DNA of 23,898 nucleotides, taken from an uncultured Muribaculaceae bacterium. GTDB lineage: Bacteria; Bacteroidota; Bacteroidia; Bacteroidales; Muribaculaceae. The translations under genes were made by a program, and so were the position numbers. Shown here one piece after another: positions 17,036 through 23,898 of the stretch. Every line of letters starts with the position of its first letter. Position 1 is the stretch's first letter. The stretch spans positions 1 through 23,898 of the forward strand of contig CAJUOC010000035.1 in NCBI GenBank assembly GCA_910587925.1, read 5' to 3'. The notes beneath the pieces were generated by a model. That model worked only from the letters and a program-made list of their open reading frames with translations, searched no databases and was not told where the DNA came from.

Positions 17036-18194
17036 GTCCGAACCACCACAGCGGCAATACATTGCCGGCTGCATATTCTATGTCGTCCTTTACTACGTAC
17101 CCCTCCTCGGCCTGCTCTATCTGACGCATACCCTTTGACTTGCCGCCCACCTCAAAAGTGCGTCGGTCTATGGTAAAGTCAGACAGGCGGGAGGCGCGTA
17201 CTGTGTTTCTCACCCTTGTCTGGTTGAGAAAGAATGTTTCACGCACATTTCCGACATTTATATCACCTTCGGCAAGGGCATACACAAGGTTTGTATTGTC
17301 GAGATATATTTTCTCAACCTTCCCCAGCCCCCGTATACCGCCTGTATCATCGGCCAGCTGGGCTATCATGCCGGCGTCCTCGACATAATCAAGATAGCCG
17401 GGCATATTATTGCGGCTCACGCCCACAAGCTCTGCCAGCTTGCTCATATTAGGTTTGAAAGGCACACTCTTTGCAATTATGGCCAGGAGGCGCTTGAGCT
17501 TGCGACCCATCGACGCCGGCATATCGGCAAACAGGGGGATGTCCGATTCAAGCGTCTGACTCACTATCTGCCTGAGCTTCTCATCGTAGCTGCTATCTTT
17601 GGAAAATGGGTAATATCCGCGCCGCAGATATTCCGCGAAGTATACCAGGGGCGTCTTTATCTTCGCAGCCTCGGGCTTGTGGGCTACTATGTCGTCGATA
17701 GTAAACACCGGGAGCTTCATACCGTGAAACATCTCAAGATATTCTCTGAACGACAGTCCGTAAAGATGGTACATCACGGCGCGCCTGCTCAAGTCAGATG
17801 CACCCTTGTTCAGGTCAAGCACCGATGAGCCTGAGAACACCACTTTCAGCTCGCTGTAATAGTCATATATCAGTTTCAGTTCCTTTGACCAGTCTTTATA
17901 CTTATGTATCTCGTCGATAAAAAGATAGCTTATACCCCGCTGCACAGCTTGCCCTGCAAGGTCCACGAGCCTGTGGTCGCCGAAGTAGATGTCGTCGGCG
18001 TTGACATACAGTACCTCATCGGGCCGCAGGTCAAGTTTTATGTGCTGTAGCATAAGCGTTGTCTTGCCGGCGCCGCGCGGGCCGCGTATACCTACTATGC
18101 GGTTGCTCCAGTCTATCTCTTCATACAGATAGCGCAGAAAGGTGGTATCTGTCTCGCGGAGCAGTTTCTTGTATATTATGATAAGATTTTCCAT
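17025..18194 (-). CDS. AAA ATPase with DUF4143-type C-terminal region
   Basis: A 389-residue ATP-binding protein of a family widespread and often multi-copy in Bacteroidota. Walker A is GPRGAGKTT (38-46) and Walker B is LFIDE (91-95) within YLFIDEIHKYKDW. The middle and C-terminal parts match AAA_14/DUF4143 proteins, including a predicted winged-helix stretch (SKLAELVGVSRNNMPGYLDYVEDAGMI) and FEVGGKSKG (347-355), a relic of a PD-(D/E)XK fold. Biological role is not established; members are often discussed as DNA-binding or mobile/defence-associated ATPases. Start chosen at MENLIIIYKK. An in-frame ATG 24 codons earlier would translate through the palindromic repeats and the -7 element, so it is unlikely. 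Hand counts of three 60-base blocks give about 38-57% G+C, against 67% for a block of sprA, which suggests horizontal acquisition. Confidence 0.88.
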   Translation of the reverse strand: MENLIIIYKKLLRETDTTFLRYLYEEIDWSNRIVGIRGPRGAGKTTLMLQHIKLDLRPDEVLYVNADDIYFGDHRLVDLAGQAVQRGISYLFIDEIHKYKDWSKELKLIYDYYSELKVVFSGSSVLDLNKGASDLSRRAVMYHLYGLSFREYLEMFHGMKLPVFTIDDIVAHKPEAAKIKTPLVYFAEYLRRGYYPFSKDSSYDEKLRQIVSQTLESDIPLFADMPASMGRKLKRLLAIIAKSVPFKPNMSKLAELVGVSRNNMPGYLDYVEDAGMIAQLADDTGGIRGLGKVEKIYLDNTNLVYALAEGDINVGNVRETFFLNQTRVRNTVRASRLSDFTIDRRTFEVGGKSKGMRQIEQAEEGYVVKDDIEYAAGNVLPLWWFGLSY

Positions 18195-18200
18195 TTGCTG

Positions 18201-18208
18201 CAAATATA
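18201..18208 (-). promoter_or_regulatory. Candidate -7 element for the ATPase gene
   Basis: The minus strand reads TATATTTG (18208 down to 18201), matching TAnnTTTG. Only six bases separate it from the ATG at 18194, so transcription would begin at or next to the start codon and the mRNA would be leaderless or nearly so. The place for a -33 element falls inside the first palindrome (18217-18233). Confidence 0.5.
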
Positions 18209-18213
18209 GCGAT

Positions 18214-18269
18214 TTTTGCACTCGGCGGGTGCATTTTTGGGGTAATTTTGCACTCGGCGGGTGCATTTT
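18214..18269. repeat. Twin imperfect palindromes, likely operator pair
   Basis: The 17-mer TGCACTCGGCGGGTGCA occurs at 18217-18233 and again at 18249-18265. Each copy is flanked by TTT on the left and TTTT on the right, so 24 bases are identical (18214-18237 and 18246-18269). Copies are exactly 32 bp apart, close to three helical turns. Each is a near-perfect dyad (TGCAC-CG / CG-GTGCA with one mismatched pair around a central G). They sit between the divergent ATPase and glycosyltransferase genes, next to the ATPase -7 element. Two helically phased dyads suggest binding of a dimeric regulator; the ATPase itself may be that regulator (inference). Confidence 0.8.
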
Positions 18270-18311
18270 CGGCGTTTTGGGGCGGATGTTTCGCGCTTGC
18301 GCTTTTTTTCG

Positions 18312-18319
18312 TAACTTTG
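18312..18319 (+). promoter_or_regulatory. Candidate -7 element for the LPS-core operon
   Basis: TAACTTTG matches TAnnTTTG and ends 21 bases before the ATG at 18341. It would drive the four-gene glycosyltransferase operon. No clear -33 TTTG was seen at normal spacing. The twin palindromes end 42 bp upstream of it. Confidence 0.55.
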
Positions 18320-18340
18320 TGCTCTGAAAAGTGCTATGCT

Positions 18341-19102
18341 ATGGAAGCCCTCTCTGTCACAATCATCACCCGCAATGAAGAACGCAATATAGAGCGATGC
18401 CTCAATGCCGTGCGAGGTATTGCCGACGAGATAGTGGTGGTCGACTCCTACAGCACCGACCGCACCGTCGAGATATGCCACCGCTACGGCTGCCGCGTCA
18501 CCAGCCGCAATTTCGCCGGTTTTGGCCCGCAGCGCCAGTACGCCGTGAGCCTCACCTCACACAATTATGTGCTGTCGCTCGACGCCGACGAGGTGCCCGA
18601 CGAGGAGATGCTCGCCGCCCTGCGCAGCCTCAAGGCCGACGGATTTGGCCATCGGGTATACGCCGCGCGGGTTGTCAACTACTTCTGCGGCCGTCCCATA
18701 CGCCACTGCGGATATGAGCCGCAGCGCCACATACGCCTTTTCAACAAGCGCTACGCCGCGTGGACATCCCGCGGCGAGGGCGACTCGGTGACCTGTCCCG
18801 ACGGGGTGCAGCCCGCAGATCTCCCCGGCTCGGTACACCATTACCGCGTGTCGACCGTCGAGGAGTTTCACCGCAAGGAAAACCGCATCGCGTCGCTGCG
18901 CGCGGGCGAGCTCGCCCGCTCGGGCGCCCGCATACTGCCCGGCACTCCGCTGCTGCGCGCGTCGTGGCAGTATATCAAGTGCCATATAGGCCAGCGCGCA
19001 TGGCTCGACGGCTCCCGCGGCAATCTCATCGCCATGCGCCGCTTCAAGACCACACTGGAGGCATACCGCATGGCCCGTCATCTCATACCCGAGCAGCGAT
19101 GA
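18341..19102 (+). CDS. Family 2 glycosyltransferase, WaaE/KdtX-like
   Basis: A 253-residue GT-A fold enzyme of the WaaE/LgtF type, which transfers glucose or a related sugar onto the lipopolysaccharide inner core at the cytoplasmic face. It opens with LSVTIITRNEERNIERCLNAV, then DEIVVVDSYSTDRTVEI (29-45). NFAGFGPQRQYA (57-68) is characteristic of this subgroup, and the metal-binding LSLDADEVPD has DAD at 81-83. The C-terminal RHIRLFNKRYAAW and the FHRKENRIASLRAGE region also fit. Start is the ATG after a -7 element; an in-frame ATG 31 codons upstream lies within the palindromes and is rejected. The stop overlaps the next ATG by four bases (ATGA). First gene of a four-gene operon; sugar donor and exact acceptor are unknown. 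Confidence 0.88.
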   Translation: MEALSVTIITRNEERNIERCLNAVRGIADEIVVVDSYSTDRTVEICHRYGCRVTSRNFAGFGPQRQYAVSLTSHNYVLSLDADEVPDEEMLAALRSLKADGFGHRVYAARVVNYFCGRPIRHCGYEPQRHIRLFNKRYAAWTSRGEGDSVTCPDGVQPADLPGSVHHYRVSTVEEFHRKENRIASLRAGELARSGARILPGTPLLRASWQYIKCHIGQRAWLDGSRGNLIAMRRFKTTLEAYRMARHLIPEQR

Positions 19103-20217
19103 ACGTAGTGCATCTGGTACAGAACAAGGTGTGGGGCGGAGGCGAGCGCTACGTGCTCGACCTGTGCCGCGCCCTGGTCGCGCGGGGCCACTCGGCGCGG
19201 GTCATCACCCGCCGCCGGCCCGAGGTATCAGAGCCGTTTGCCCGCGAGGGGCTGCTTGCCGGTACACTGCCGCTCGGCGGAGTGCTCGACGTGGTGTCGC
19301 CCGTGGTGCTCGCCAAGCATCTCGACTCGCTCGACGGCCCCACGGTGGTGCATGTACACAATTTCAAGGCCGCCACCATAGCCCTGCGCGCCCGCCGTCT
19401 CATGCGCGGCGACCGTGACCGCGTGCGTGTGATATGCACGCGCCACCTGGTGCGCCCGGCCCGCACGACCCGCTCGGCCGCCCGTCTGTATGCCGAGCTC
19501 GACGCCATAATATTTGTATCGCGTCTGGCGCTCGACTCCTTCCTCTCCACCGCGCCTGCCGTCGACCGCGGCAAGCTGCATGTGGTGCCCAACGCCATCG
19601 CCGCCGACCCCGCCGCGGAGCCGCGCCGGCCCGATCCCGCGCGCCCGGTAAGGCTGCTCTACTCCGGCCGCATCGACCCCGAGAAGGGGCTCGACACCCT
19701 CATCGAGGCCCTTGGGCGCCTCGACACCGCCACACCCTGGCAACTCGACATATGCGGCACGGGCCGCAGCGCCGCCGTGATGCCGCTCATGCGGCTCGCC
19801 TCGGCGCTGGGCATCGACAGCCGTATCGACTGGCGCGGGTTTGTGGCCGACATGGCTCCGGTGCGCGCCGAGGCCGACATCGCCGTGGTACCATCGCGCG
19901 TGGCCGAGTCGAGCTCGCTGGCCGCCCTGGAGGCCATGTCGCAGGGCATAGCGGTGGTGGCCACCGACAACGGCGCCCAGCGCGAGGCCATCACCCACGG
20001 CGCCGACGGCCTGCTCGTACCGCCCGACGAGCCCGACGAGCTTGCCGCCGCGCTCGCCTCTCTCATCGACAATCCGACGCTGCGGGCCGACATGAGCCGC
20101 AGCGCACTTGACAATTATCGCAGAAGTCATTCATACCAGTCGTTCATCACTGACACACTCGAGGTCTATGAAACCAATCAAAATCGTCACATCGCCCATA
20201 GCTCCCGACGGGATTGA
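19099..20217 (+). CDS. Family 4 glycosyltransferase
   Basis: A 372-residue GT-B fold enzyme. The N-terminal acceptor domain starts MNVVHLVQNKVWGGGERY, with the glycine-rich loop usual for GT4. The C-terminal donor domain begins near PVRLLYSGRIDPEKGLDTL and carries the EX7E motif, E270-SSSLAAL-E278. It retains the anomeric configuration and probably adds a sugar to an LPS core, as it sits between a WaaE-like enzyme and an LPS kinase. Start at 19099 is fixed by the ATGA overlap and homology-like start; longer upstream reading runs through the previous gene in another frame. The last 14 residues (after TLEVYE) lie in the 50-base overlap with the kinase gene and look like a read-through extension beyond the usual family end. 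Donor sugar unknown. Confidence 0.88.
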   Translation: MNVVHLVQNKVWGGGERYVLDLCRALVARGHSARVITRRRPEVSEPFAREGLLAGTLPLGGVLDVVSPVVLAKHLDSLDGPTVVHVHNFKAATIALRARRLMRGDRDRVRVICTRHLVRPARTTRSAARLYAELDAIIFVSRLALDSFLSTAPAVDRGKLHVVPNAIAADPAAEPRRPDPARPVRLLYSGRIDPEKGLDTLIEALGRLDTATPWQLDICGTGRSAAVMPLMRLASALGIDSRIDWRGFVADMAPVRAEADIAVVPSRVAESSSLAALEAMSQGIAVVATDNGAQREAITHGADGLLVPPDEPDELAAALASLIDNPTLRADMSRSALDNYRRSHSYQSFITDTLEVYETNQNRHIAHSSRRD

Positions 20218-20914
20218 CATCCTCACCGGCGCCATCGTGCAGAGCGGAGTGCCGGCCGACGCCCGCATCATCTACCGCGGGCGCAACTTCGTGGCCGCCT
20301 GCCCCCTGCTGAGCGGCGACGAGGTCAACGTAAAAGCATTCGGCATCCCCCATCTGATCAACCGCATGGCCTACGGATGGTGGCGCGGCAGCAAAGCCCA
20401 CCGCTCGTTTCACAACGCCCTGCGCCTGCGCCGGCTCGGCCTACCCACCCCCGAGCCTTACGCCTATATCGAGGAGTACACCCCCGGGCGCCTGCTGCGC
20501 CGCTCATACTATGTGAGCGAGCAGCTTCACCCCGACTATGTGGAGATACGCCACGTAGACCGCCGCCCCGACTTCGCCCGGCTCGTAGAGGCTCTGGCCG
20601 ACTTCATAGCGCGCCTCCACCGCAAAGGCGTGTGGATGAAAGACCTCACGCCCGGCAACGTCATGGCCCGCCGCATCCCCGGCGCCGACGGCGCTCCCGA
20701 CACATACACATTCTCGCTCATCGACATCAACCGCATGCAGTTTGGCGTCGGCGACCTGCGCCCGCTCATACGCTCATGCGGCACCCTGCTCGACTCCGAG
20801 GCGGCCCTCACCCTCTTCGCAGGATTCTACGCCGCCGCCCTGGGTATCGACGGTGCCGAGGCCGAGGATGTAATCCTGCGCCGCTTCCGCCGCGTAAACC
20901 ATATCCGTAGCTGA
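20168..20914 (+). CDS. WaaP/InaA-like lipopolysaccharide kinase
   Basis: A 248-residue protein with the small eukaryote-like kinase fold of the WaaP/InaA/KdkA group, which phosphorylates heptose or Kdo in the LPS inner core. Visible residues are K56 in VNVKAFG (ATP-binding lysine), catalytic D159 and N164 in MKDLTPGNVMA, and D186 in LIDINRMQFG, which replaces the DFG aspartate. RLGLPTPEPYAYIEEY (about 90-105) is typical of the group. Start is the ATG preceded by GAGG. An in-frame ATG 20 codons upstream exists, but its residues do not resemble a kinase N terminus. The gene overlaps the GT4 gene by 50 bases and shares one base with the following GT2. Whether the acceptor is Kdo or heptose is not decided by sequence; Bacteroidales cores usually carry phosphorylated Kdo. 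Confidence 0.85.
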   Translation: MKPIKIVTSPIAPDGIDILTGAIVQSGVPADARIIYRGRNFVAACPLLSGDEVNVKAFGIPHLINRMAYGWWRGSKAHRSFHNALRLRRLGLPTPEPYAYIEEYTPGRLLRRSYYVSEQLHPDYVEIRHVDRRPDFARLVEALADFIARLHRKGVWMKDLTPGNVMARRIPGADGAPDTYTFSLIDINRMQFGVGDLRPLIRSCGTLLDSEAALTLFAGFYAAALGIDGAEAEDVILRRFRRVNHIRS

Positions 20915-21699
20915 TGAAAATTTCCGCAATCGTACACACCTACAATGCCGAGGAGCACCTGGCCCGCTGCCTCGACGCCCTGCAGTGCTTCGACGAGATA
21001 CTCGTCGTCGACATGGAAAGCACCGACCGCACCGTCGAAATAGCCACCGCCGCCGGCGCGCGCGTCGTGGTCAAGGAACGGGGAGCCCACCGCCTCGCCG
21101 AGGCATACCGCGACTTTGCCATCCACGAGGCCACATACGACTGGGTCATCGTGGTCGATGCCGACGAGATAGTGCCCGCGGCCCTGGCTCGCTACCTCTA
21201 TGCCGAGATAGAGCGCGACCCCGAGCCCCGCGCATATCTCATCCCCATCAAAAACTACTTCATGGGGCGGTGGATGCGATGCTACTACCCCGACTACATA
21301 CTGCGCTTTTTCAACCGCCGCGAGGCTCACTGGCCCTACGCCGTGCACTCCCGGCCCTCGCACCTCGGCCCCGAGATAAAGATACCGGCCTCGCGCACCG
21401 ACCTGGCCTTCATACACCTGGCCAATGAGAGCGTCGCCACATGGGTGCGCAAGATGAACAACTATACCGACACCGAGATGGAGCGCCGCCGCGCCCGCTT
21501 CAGCCCCCTGCAGCTCCTCTATGCCCCGGCATACCGCACCTTCAAGACATACGTACTCAAGGGCGGATGGCGATGCGGATGGCCCGGACTGGTACACGCC
21601 GTGCTCGACGGCATGTACCGCTTCATACTCCTGGCAAAGCTCCTGGGCGAGCGCCGCTCATACCCCGACATGGAGCGCGACGCCCGCGGCGAGTGTTAA
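20914..21699 (+). CDS. Second WaaE-like family 2 glycosyltransferase
   Basis: A 261-residue GT-A enzyme, a distant paralogue of the first gene of this operon. MKISAIVHTYNAEEHLARCL opens the nucleotide-binding fold. DEILVVDMESTDRTVEI (27-43) parallels the same segment in its paralogue, and IVVDADEIVP has the metal-binding DAD at 82-84. The segment YPDYILRFFNRREAHW is typical of WaaE-like enzymes. A hydrophobic and basic C-terminal part (PGLVHAVLDGMYRFILLAKLLGER) may touch the inner membrane. The ATG shares its first base with the kinase stop (TGATG). Last gene of the LPS-core operon: a TAA stop is followed by AT-rich DNA, an inverted repeat and a new promoter. Sugar specificity unknown. Confidence 0.88.
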   Translation: MKISAIVHTYNAEEHLARCLDALQCFDEILVVDMESTDRTVEIATAAGARVVVKERGAHRLAEAYRDFAIHEATYDWVIVVDADEIVPAALARYLYAEIERDPEPRAYLIPIKNYFMGRWMRCYYPDYILRFFNRREAHWPYAVHSRPSHLGPEIKIPASRTDLAFIHLANESVATWVRKMNNYTDTEMERRRARFSPLQLLYAPAYRTFKTYVLKGGWRCGWPGLVHAVLDGMYRFILLAKLLGERRSYPDMERDARGEC

Positions 21700-21710
21700 A
21701 ATTTCTTAAT

Positions 21711-21740
21711 ATATCGCGCATACACGCCCGCGCGCGATAT
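21711..21740. promoter_or_regulatory. Inverted repeat between LPS operon and glgB
   Basis: ATATCGCGC (21711-21719) and GCGCGATAT (21732-21740) are exact reverse complements, nine bases each, with a 12-base spacer. The element begins 12 bases after the upstream stop and ends seven bases before the glgB -7 element, covering the -33 region. It could be an operator for glgB or a 3' hairpin of the LPS operon. No T-tract follows. Confidence 0.5.
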
Positions 21741-21747
21741 TATTGGT

Positions 21748-21755
21748 TACATTTG
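21748..21755 (+). promoter_or_regulatory. Candidate -7 element for glgB
   Basis: TACATTTG matches TAnnTTTG and ends 29 bases before the ATG at 21785. The upstream -33 region is occupied by the right arm of the inverted repeat rather than a TTTG. Confidence 0.55.
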
Positions 21756-21784
21756 CCTCAAATCATTTGCCCCAATCTACTATC

Positions 21785-23839
21785 ATGACCACAAAGCCCA
21801 CACGCAAGCGCGCCCGCAGGGTGCTCCCCATCATAAAGAATGACCCCTGGCTCGAGCCGTACTCAGATGCCATCACCGGCCGCTACGAAGAAGCCATGCG
21901 CGTCGAGGAGCGGCTTACATCGCAAAGCGGCTCGCTGGCCGACTTTGCCAACGCCCACCGCTACTTCGGCCTCCATCGCCAGGCCGACGGCTCCTGGATA
22001 TTCCGCGAGTGGGCGCCCTCGGCCACAGCCATACACCTCATCGGCGACTTCTCGGGCTGGCAGCCCGCGCCCGCCTTTGCCCTGCAGCGCCTCGACGGCG
22101 GCGTATGGGAGGGCCGATTCGACGCCGATGCCATGGCCCACGGCCAGAATTACAAGATGCTCGTCGAGTGGGACGGCGGCAGCGGCGAGCGCATACCCGC
22201 CTATGCCGACCGCGTGGTGCAAGACCCCGACACCCACATCTTCTCGGCCCAGATATGGGCCCCCGCCAAGCCATACCGCTGGCGGGTCAAGAAATTTGTC
22301 CCCGATACCAAGCCCCTGCTCATATACGAGTGCCATATCGGCATGGCACAGAATCGCGAGGGCGTGGGCACATTCGACGAGTTCCGCGTCAACATCCTCC
22401 CCCGCATCGCCGCCGACGGATACAATGCCATACAGATCATGGCCATACAGGAGCACCCGTACTACGGCTCATTCGGCTACCACGTGAGCAACTTCTTTGC
22501 CCCGTCGAGCCGGTTTGGCACCCCCGACGACCTGCGCCGCCTCATCGACGCCGCCCACCAGGCCGGCATAGCAGTCATAATGGACATCGTGCACTCCCAC
22601 GCAGTCAAAAACGAAAACGAAGGCCTCGGACGCCTCGACGGCAACCCCAACCTATACTTCTATCCCGGCGACCGCCGCGAGCACTCGGCCTGGGACTCGC
22701 TCTGCTTTGACTATGGCAAAGACGAGGTGATGCACTTCCTGCTCTCCAACTGCAAATACTGGCAGGAAGAGTTCCGCTTCGACGGCTTCCGCTTCGACGG
22801 CGTCACCTCCATGCTCTACTACAGCCACGGCCTGGGACAGGCCTTCGGCTCCTATGCCGACTACTACGACGGCGGCGAGGACACCAACGCCATCACATAC
22901 CTCACCTTGGCCAACAAGCTCATACACCAGGTCAACCCCCACGCCATCACCATCGCCGAGGAGATGAGCGGCATGCCCGGCCTGGCGCTCCCGGTCGCCG
23001 ACGGCGGCATGGGATTTGACTACCGCATGGCCATGGGCATACCCGACTACTGGATCAAGACCCTCAAGGAAAAGAAAGACGAAGACTGGCACCCCACAAG
23101 CATATTCTGGGAGCTGACCAACCGCCGCGCCGACGAGAAGACCATATCCTACGTCGAGAGCCACGACCAGGCCCTGGTAGGCGACAAGACCGTCATCTTC
23201 CGCCTCATCGACAAGGAAATGTACTGGCACATGATGGTCGGCGACGACGACATGACAGTCGCCCGCGGCATCGCCCTCCACAAGATGATACGCCTCGTGA
23301 CCCTCGCCACCATCAACGGCGGCTACCTCAACTTCATGGGCAACGAGTGGGGACATCCCGAGTGGATCGACTTCCCCCGCGAGGGCAACGGCTGGAGCTA
23401 CAAGTATGCCCGCCGCCAGTGGGATCTGGTAGACCGCGACGACCTCAAGTACAAGTACCTCAACGCATTTGACAATGCCATGGTCGAGCTGATCTCGAGC
23501 CGCTACAACTTCCAGGCCCTCGGCATACGCAAGCTCTGGGAGAAAGACGACGACCAAGTGCTCGCCTTCATGCGCGGCGACCTGGTGTTTGTATTCAACT
23601 TCAACCCCTTCAAGTCGTTTGAAGGCTACGGCATCCTTGCCCCCGCCGGCGCCTACGTCACCCGGCTCAGCACCGACAATCCCGCATTTGGCGGCTACGG
23701 CAATGTCGACGAGAGCGTGACCCACCTCACCACTCCCGACCCCCTCTACGCCCCCGCCGGAGTCGAGTGGCTGCGCCTCTACCTGCCCGCCCGCTCGGCC
23801 ATCGTGCTGCGCAAGCGCCGCTCCCACGCCAAGCGCTGA
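21785..23839 (+). CDS. glgB: 1,4-alpha-glucan branching enzyme, eukaryote-like
   Basis: A 684-residue GH13 enzyme that makes alpha-1,6 branches in glycogen in the cytoplasm. An N-terminal CBM48-like domain (about 50-180) contains FREWAPSATAIHLIGDFSGW. The catalytic barrel carries the nucleophile D338 in FDGFRFDGVTSM, the acid/base E392 in TIAEEMSGMPG and D461 in VESHDQAL. The phrase YGSFGYHVSNFFAPSSRFG and the sequence around the nucleophile resemble plant and animal branching enzymes (GH13 subfamily 8) more than the Escherichia coli type; this is common in Bacteroidales. Start chosen at MTTKPTRKRARRVLP, downstream of a -7 element. An in-frame start 14 codons earlier overlaps that element and is unlikely. 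Glycogen synthase and phosphorylase genes are not adjacent. A strong hairpin follows. Confidence 0.95.
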   Translation: MTTKPTRKRARRVLPIIKNDPWLEPYSDAITGRYEEAMRVEERLTSQSGSLADFANAHRYFGLHRQADGSWIFREWAPSATAIHLIGDFSGWQPAPAFALQRLDGGVWEGRFDADAMAHGQNYKMLVEWDGGSGERIPAYADRVVQDPDTHIFSAQIWAPAKPYRWRVKKFVPDTKPLLIYECHIGMAQNREGVGTFDEFRVNILPRIAADGYNAIQIMAIQEHPYYGSFGYHVSNFFAPSSRFGTPDDLRRLIDAAHQAGIAVIMDIVHSHAVKNENEGLGRLDGNPNLYFYPGDRREHSAWDSLCFDYGKDEVMHFLLSNCKYWQEEFRFDGFRFDGVTSMLYYSHGLGQAFGSYADYYDGGEDTNAITYLTLANKLIHQVNPHAITIAEEMSGMPGLALPVADGGMGFDYRMAMGIPDYWIKTLKEKKDEDWHPTSIFWELTNRRADEKTISYVESHDQALVGDKTVIFRLIDKEMYWHMMVGDDDMTVARGIALHKMIRLVTLATINGGYLNFMGNEWGHPEWIDFPREGNGWSYKYARRQWDLVDRDDLKYKYLNAFDNAMVELISSRYNFQALGIRKLWEKDDDQVLAFMRGDLVFVFNFNPFKSFEGYGILAPAGAYVTRLSTDNPAFGGYGNVDESVTHLTTPDPLYAPAGVEWLRLYLPARSAIVLRKRRSHAKR

Positions 23840-23863
23840 GCACCGCCCCGCCACACACATAAA

Positions 23864-23895
23864 GCCGCCGCGACGCACTCTTGCGCCGCGGCGGC
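23864..23895 (+). terminator. Strong GC hairpin after glgB
   Basis: GCCGCCGCG (23864-23872) pairs with CGCGGCGGC (23887-23895). After one A/C mismatch, CGCA pairs with TGCG around a CTCT loop. The hairpin starts 24 bases after the glgB stop and fits an intrinsic terminator. The window ends three bases later, so a following T-tract cannot be checked. Confidence 0.7.
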
Positions 23896-23898
23896 CAC

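Noticed and set aside
18195..18266. Longer N terminus for the AAA ATPase
   Set aside because: The extra 24 codons encode the palindromic repeat and overlap the only promoter match; the family-like sequence starts at MENLIIIYKK.
18248..18340. Longer N terminus for the first GT2, starting at an upstream ATG
   Set aside because: These 31 codons run through the second palindrome and the -7 element, and the GT2 fold begins right after the ATG at 18341.
22771..22800. Tandem FRFDG duplication at the GlgB active site as a recent repeat
   Set aside because: A closely similar doubled phrase is normal in eukaryote-like branching enzymes, so it is ancestral.
22652..23878. 408-codon minus-strand frame opposite glgB
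   Set aside because: Val, Ala, Gly and His-rich shadow without motifs; all GH13 motifs are on the plus strand.

Overview
The window looks like chromosomal DNA from a high-GC member of the Bacteroidales, probably a Muribaculaceae-like gut anaerobe. The family name is inference. The evidence for Bacteroidota is a SprA/Sov-type type IX secretion translocon, a NamZ (DUF1343) gene overlapping a sodium:solute symporter, a eukaryote-like branching enzyme, and several promoter -7 elements that fit TAnnTTTG. Most genes are strongly GC-rich with C-ending codons, so the sequence is full of long spurious reading frames on both strands.

Layout. Positions 1-313 hold no convincing gene but contain ten TCGA tetramers at exact 9-bp spacing (119-208). 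Positions 314-3877 (minus strand) form a compact unit: NamZ-like exo-muramidase, sodium/solute symporter, WYL-domain regulator. This looks like peptidoglycan (MurNAc) salvage. A 291-bp divergent region follows, then the giant sprA gene (4169-11641). After it come a membrane protein of unknown function (11748-13505), a heptanucleotide tandem array (13513-13568), a secreted GH31 glycosidase, riboflavin synthase (ribE) and a low-molecular-weight protein tyrosine phosphatase, the last three overlapping end to end.

A convergent minus-strand gene (17025-18194) encodes an AAA ATPase of the DUF4143 type. It is visibly poorer in G+C than its neighbours and is preceded by two identical 17-bp imperfect palindromes exactly 32 bp apart. 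This is the most likely transferred element in the window. Divergent from it, 18341-21699 is an overlapping four-gene operon (WaaE-like GT2, GT4, WaaP/InaA-like LPS kinase, second WaaE-like GT2) that most likely builds the lipopolysaccharide or lipooligosaccharide inner core. A separate transcription unit encodes glycogen branching enzyme GlgB (21785-23839), followed by a strong hairpin at the window edge.

Most genes are housekeeping or envelope functions. The less explained parts are the 9-bp TCGA array, the 7-bp array in the GH31 leader, the twin-palindrome ATPase locus with a possibly leaderless promoter, and the single-pass protein of unknown function after sprA. No tRNA, rRNA, CRISPR array, transposase or phage gene was recognised.
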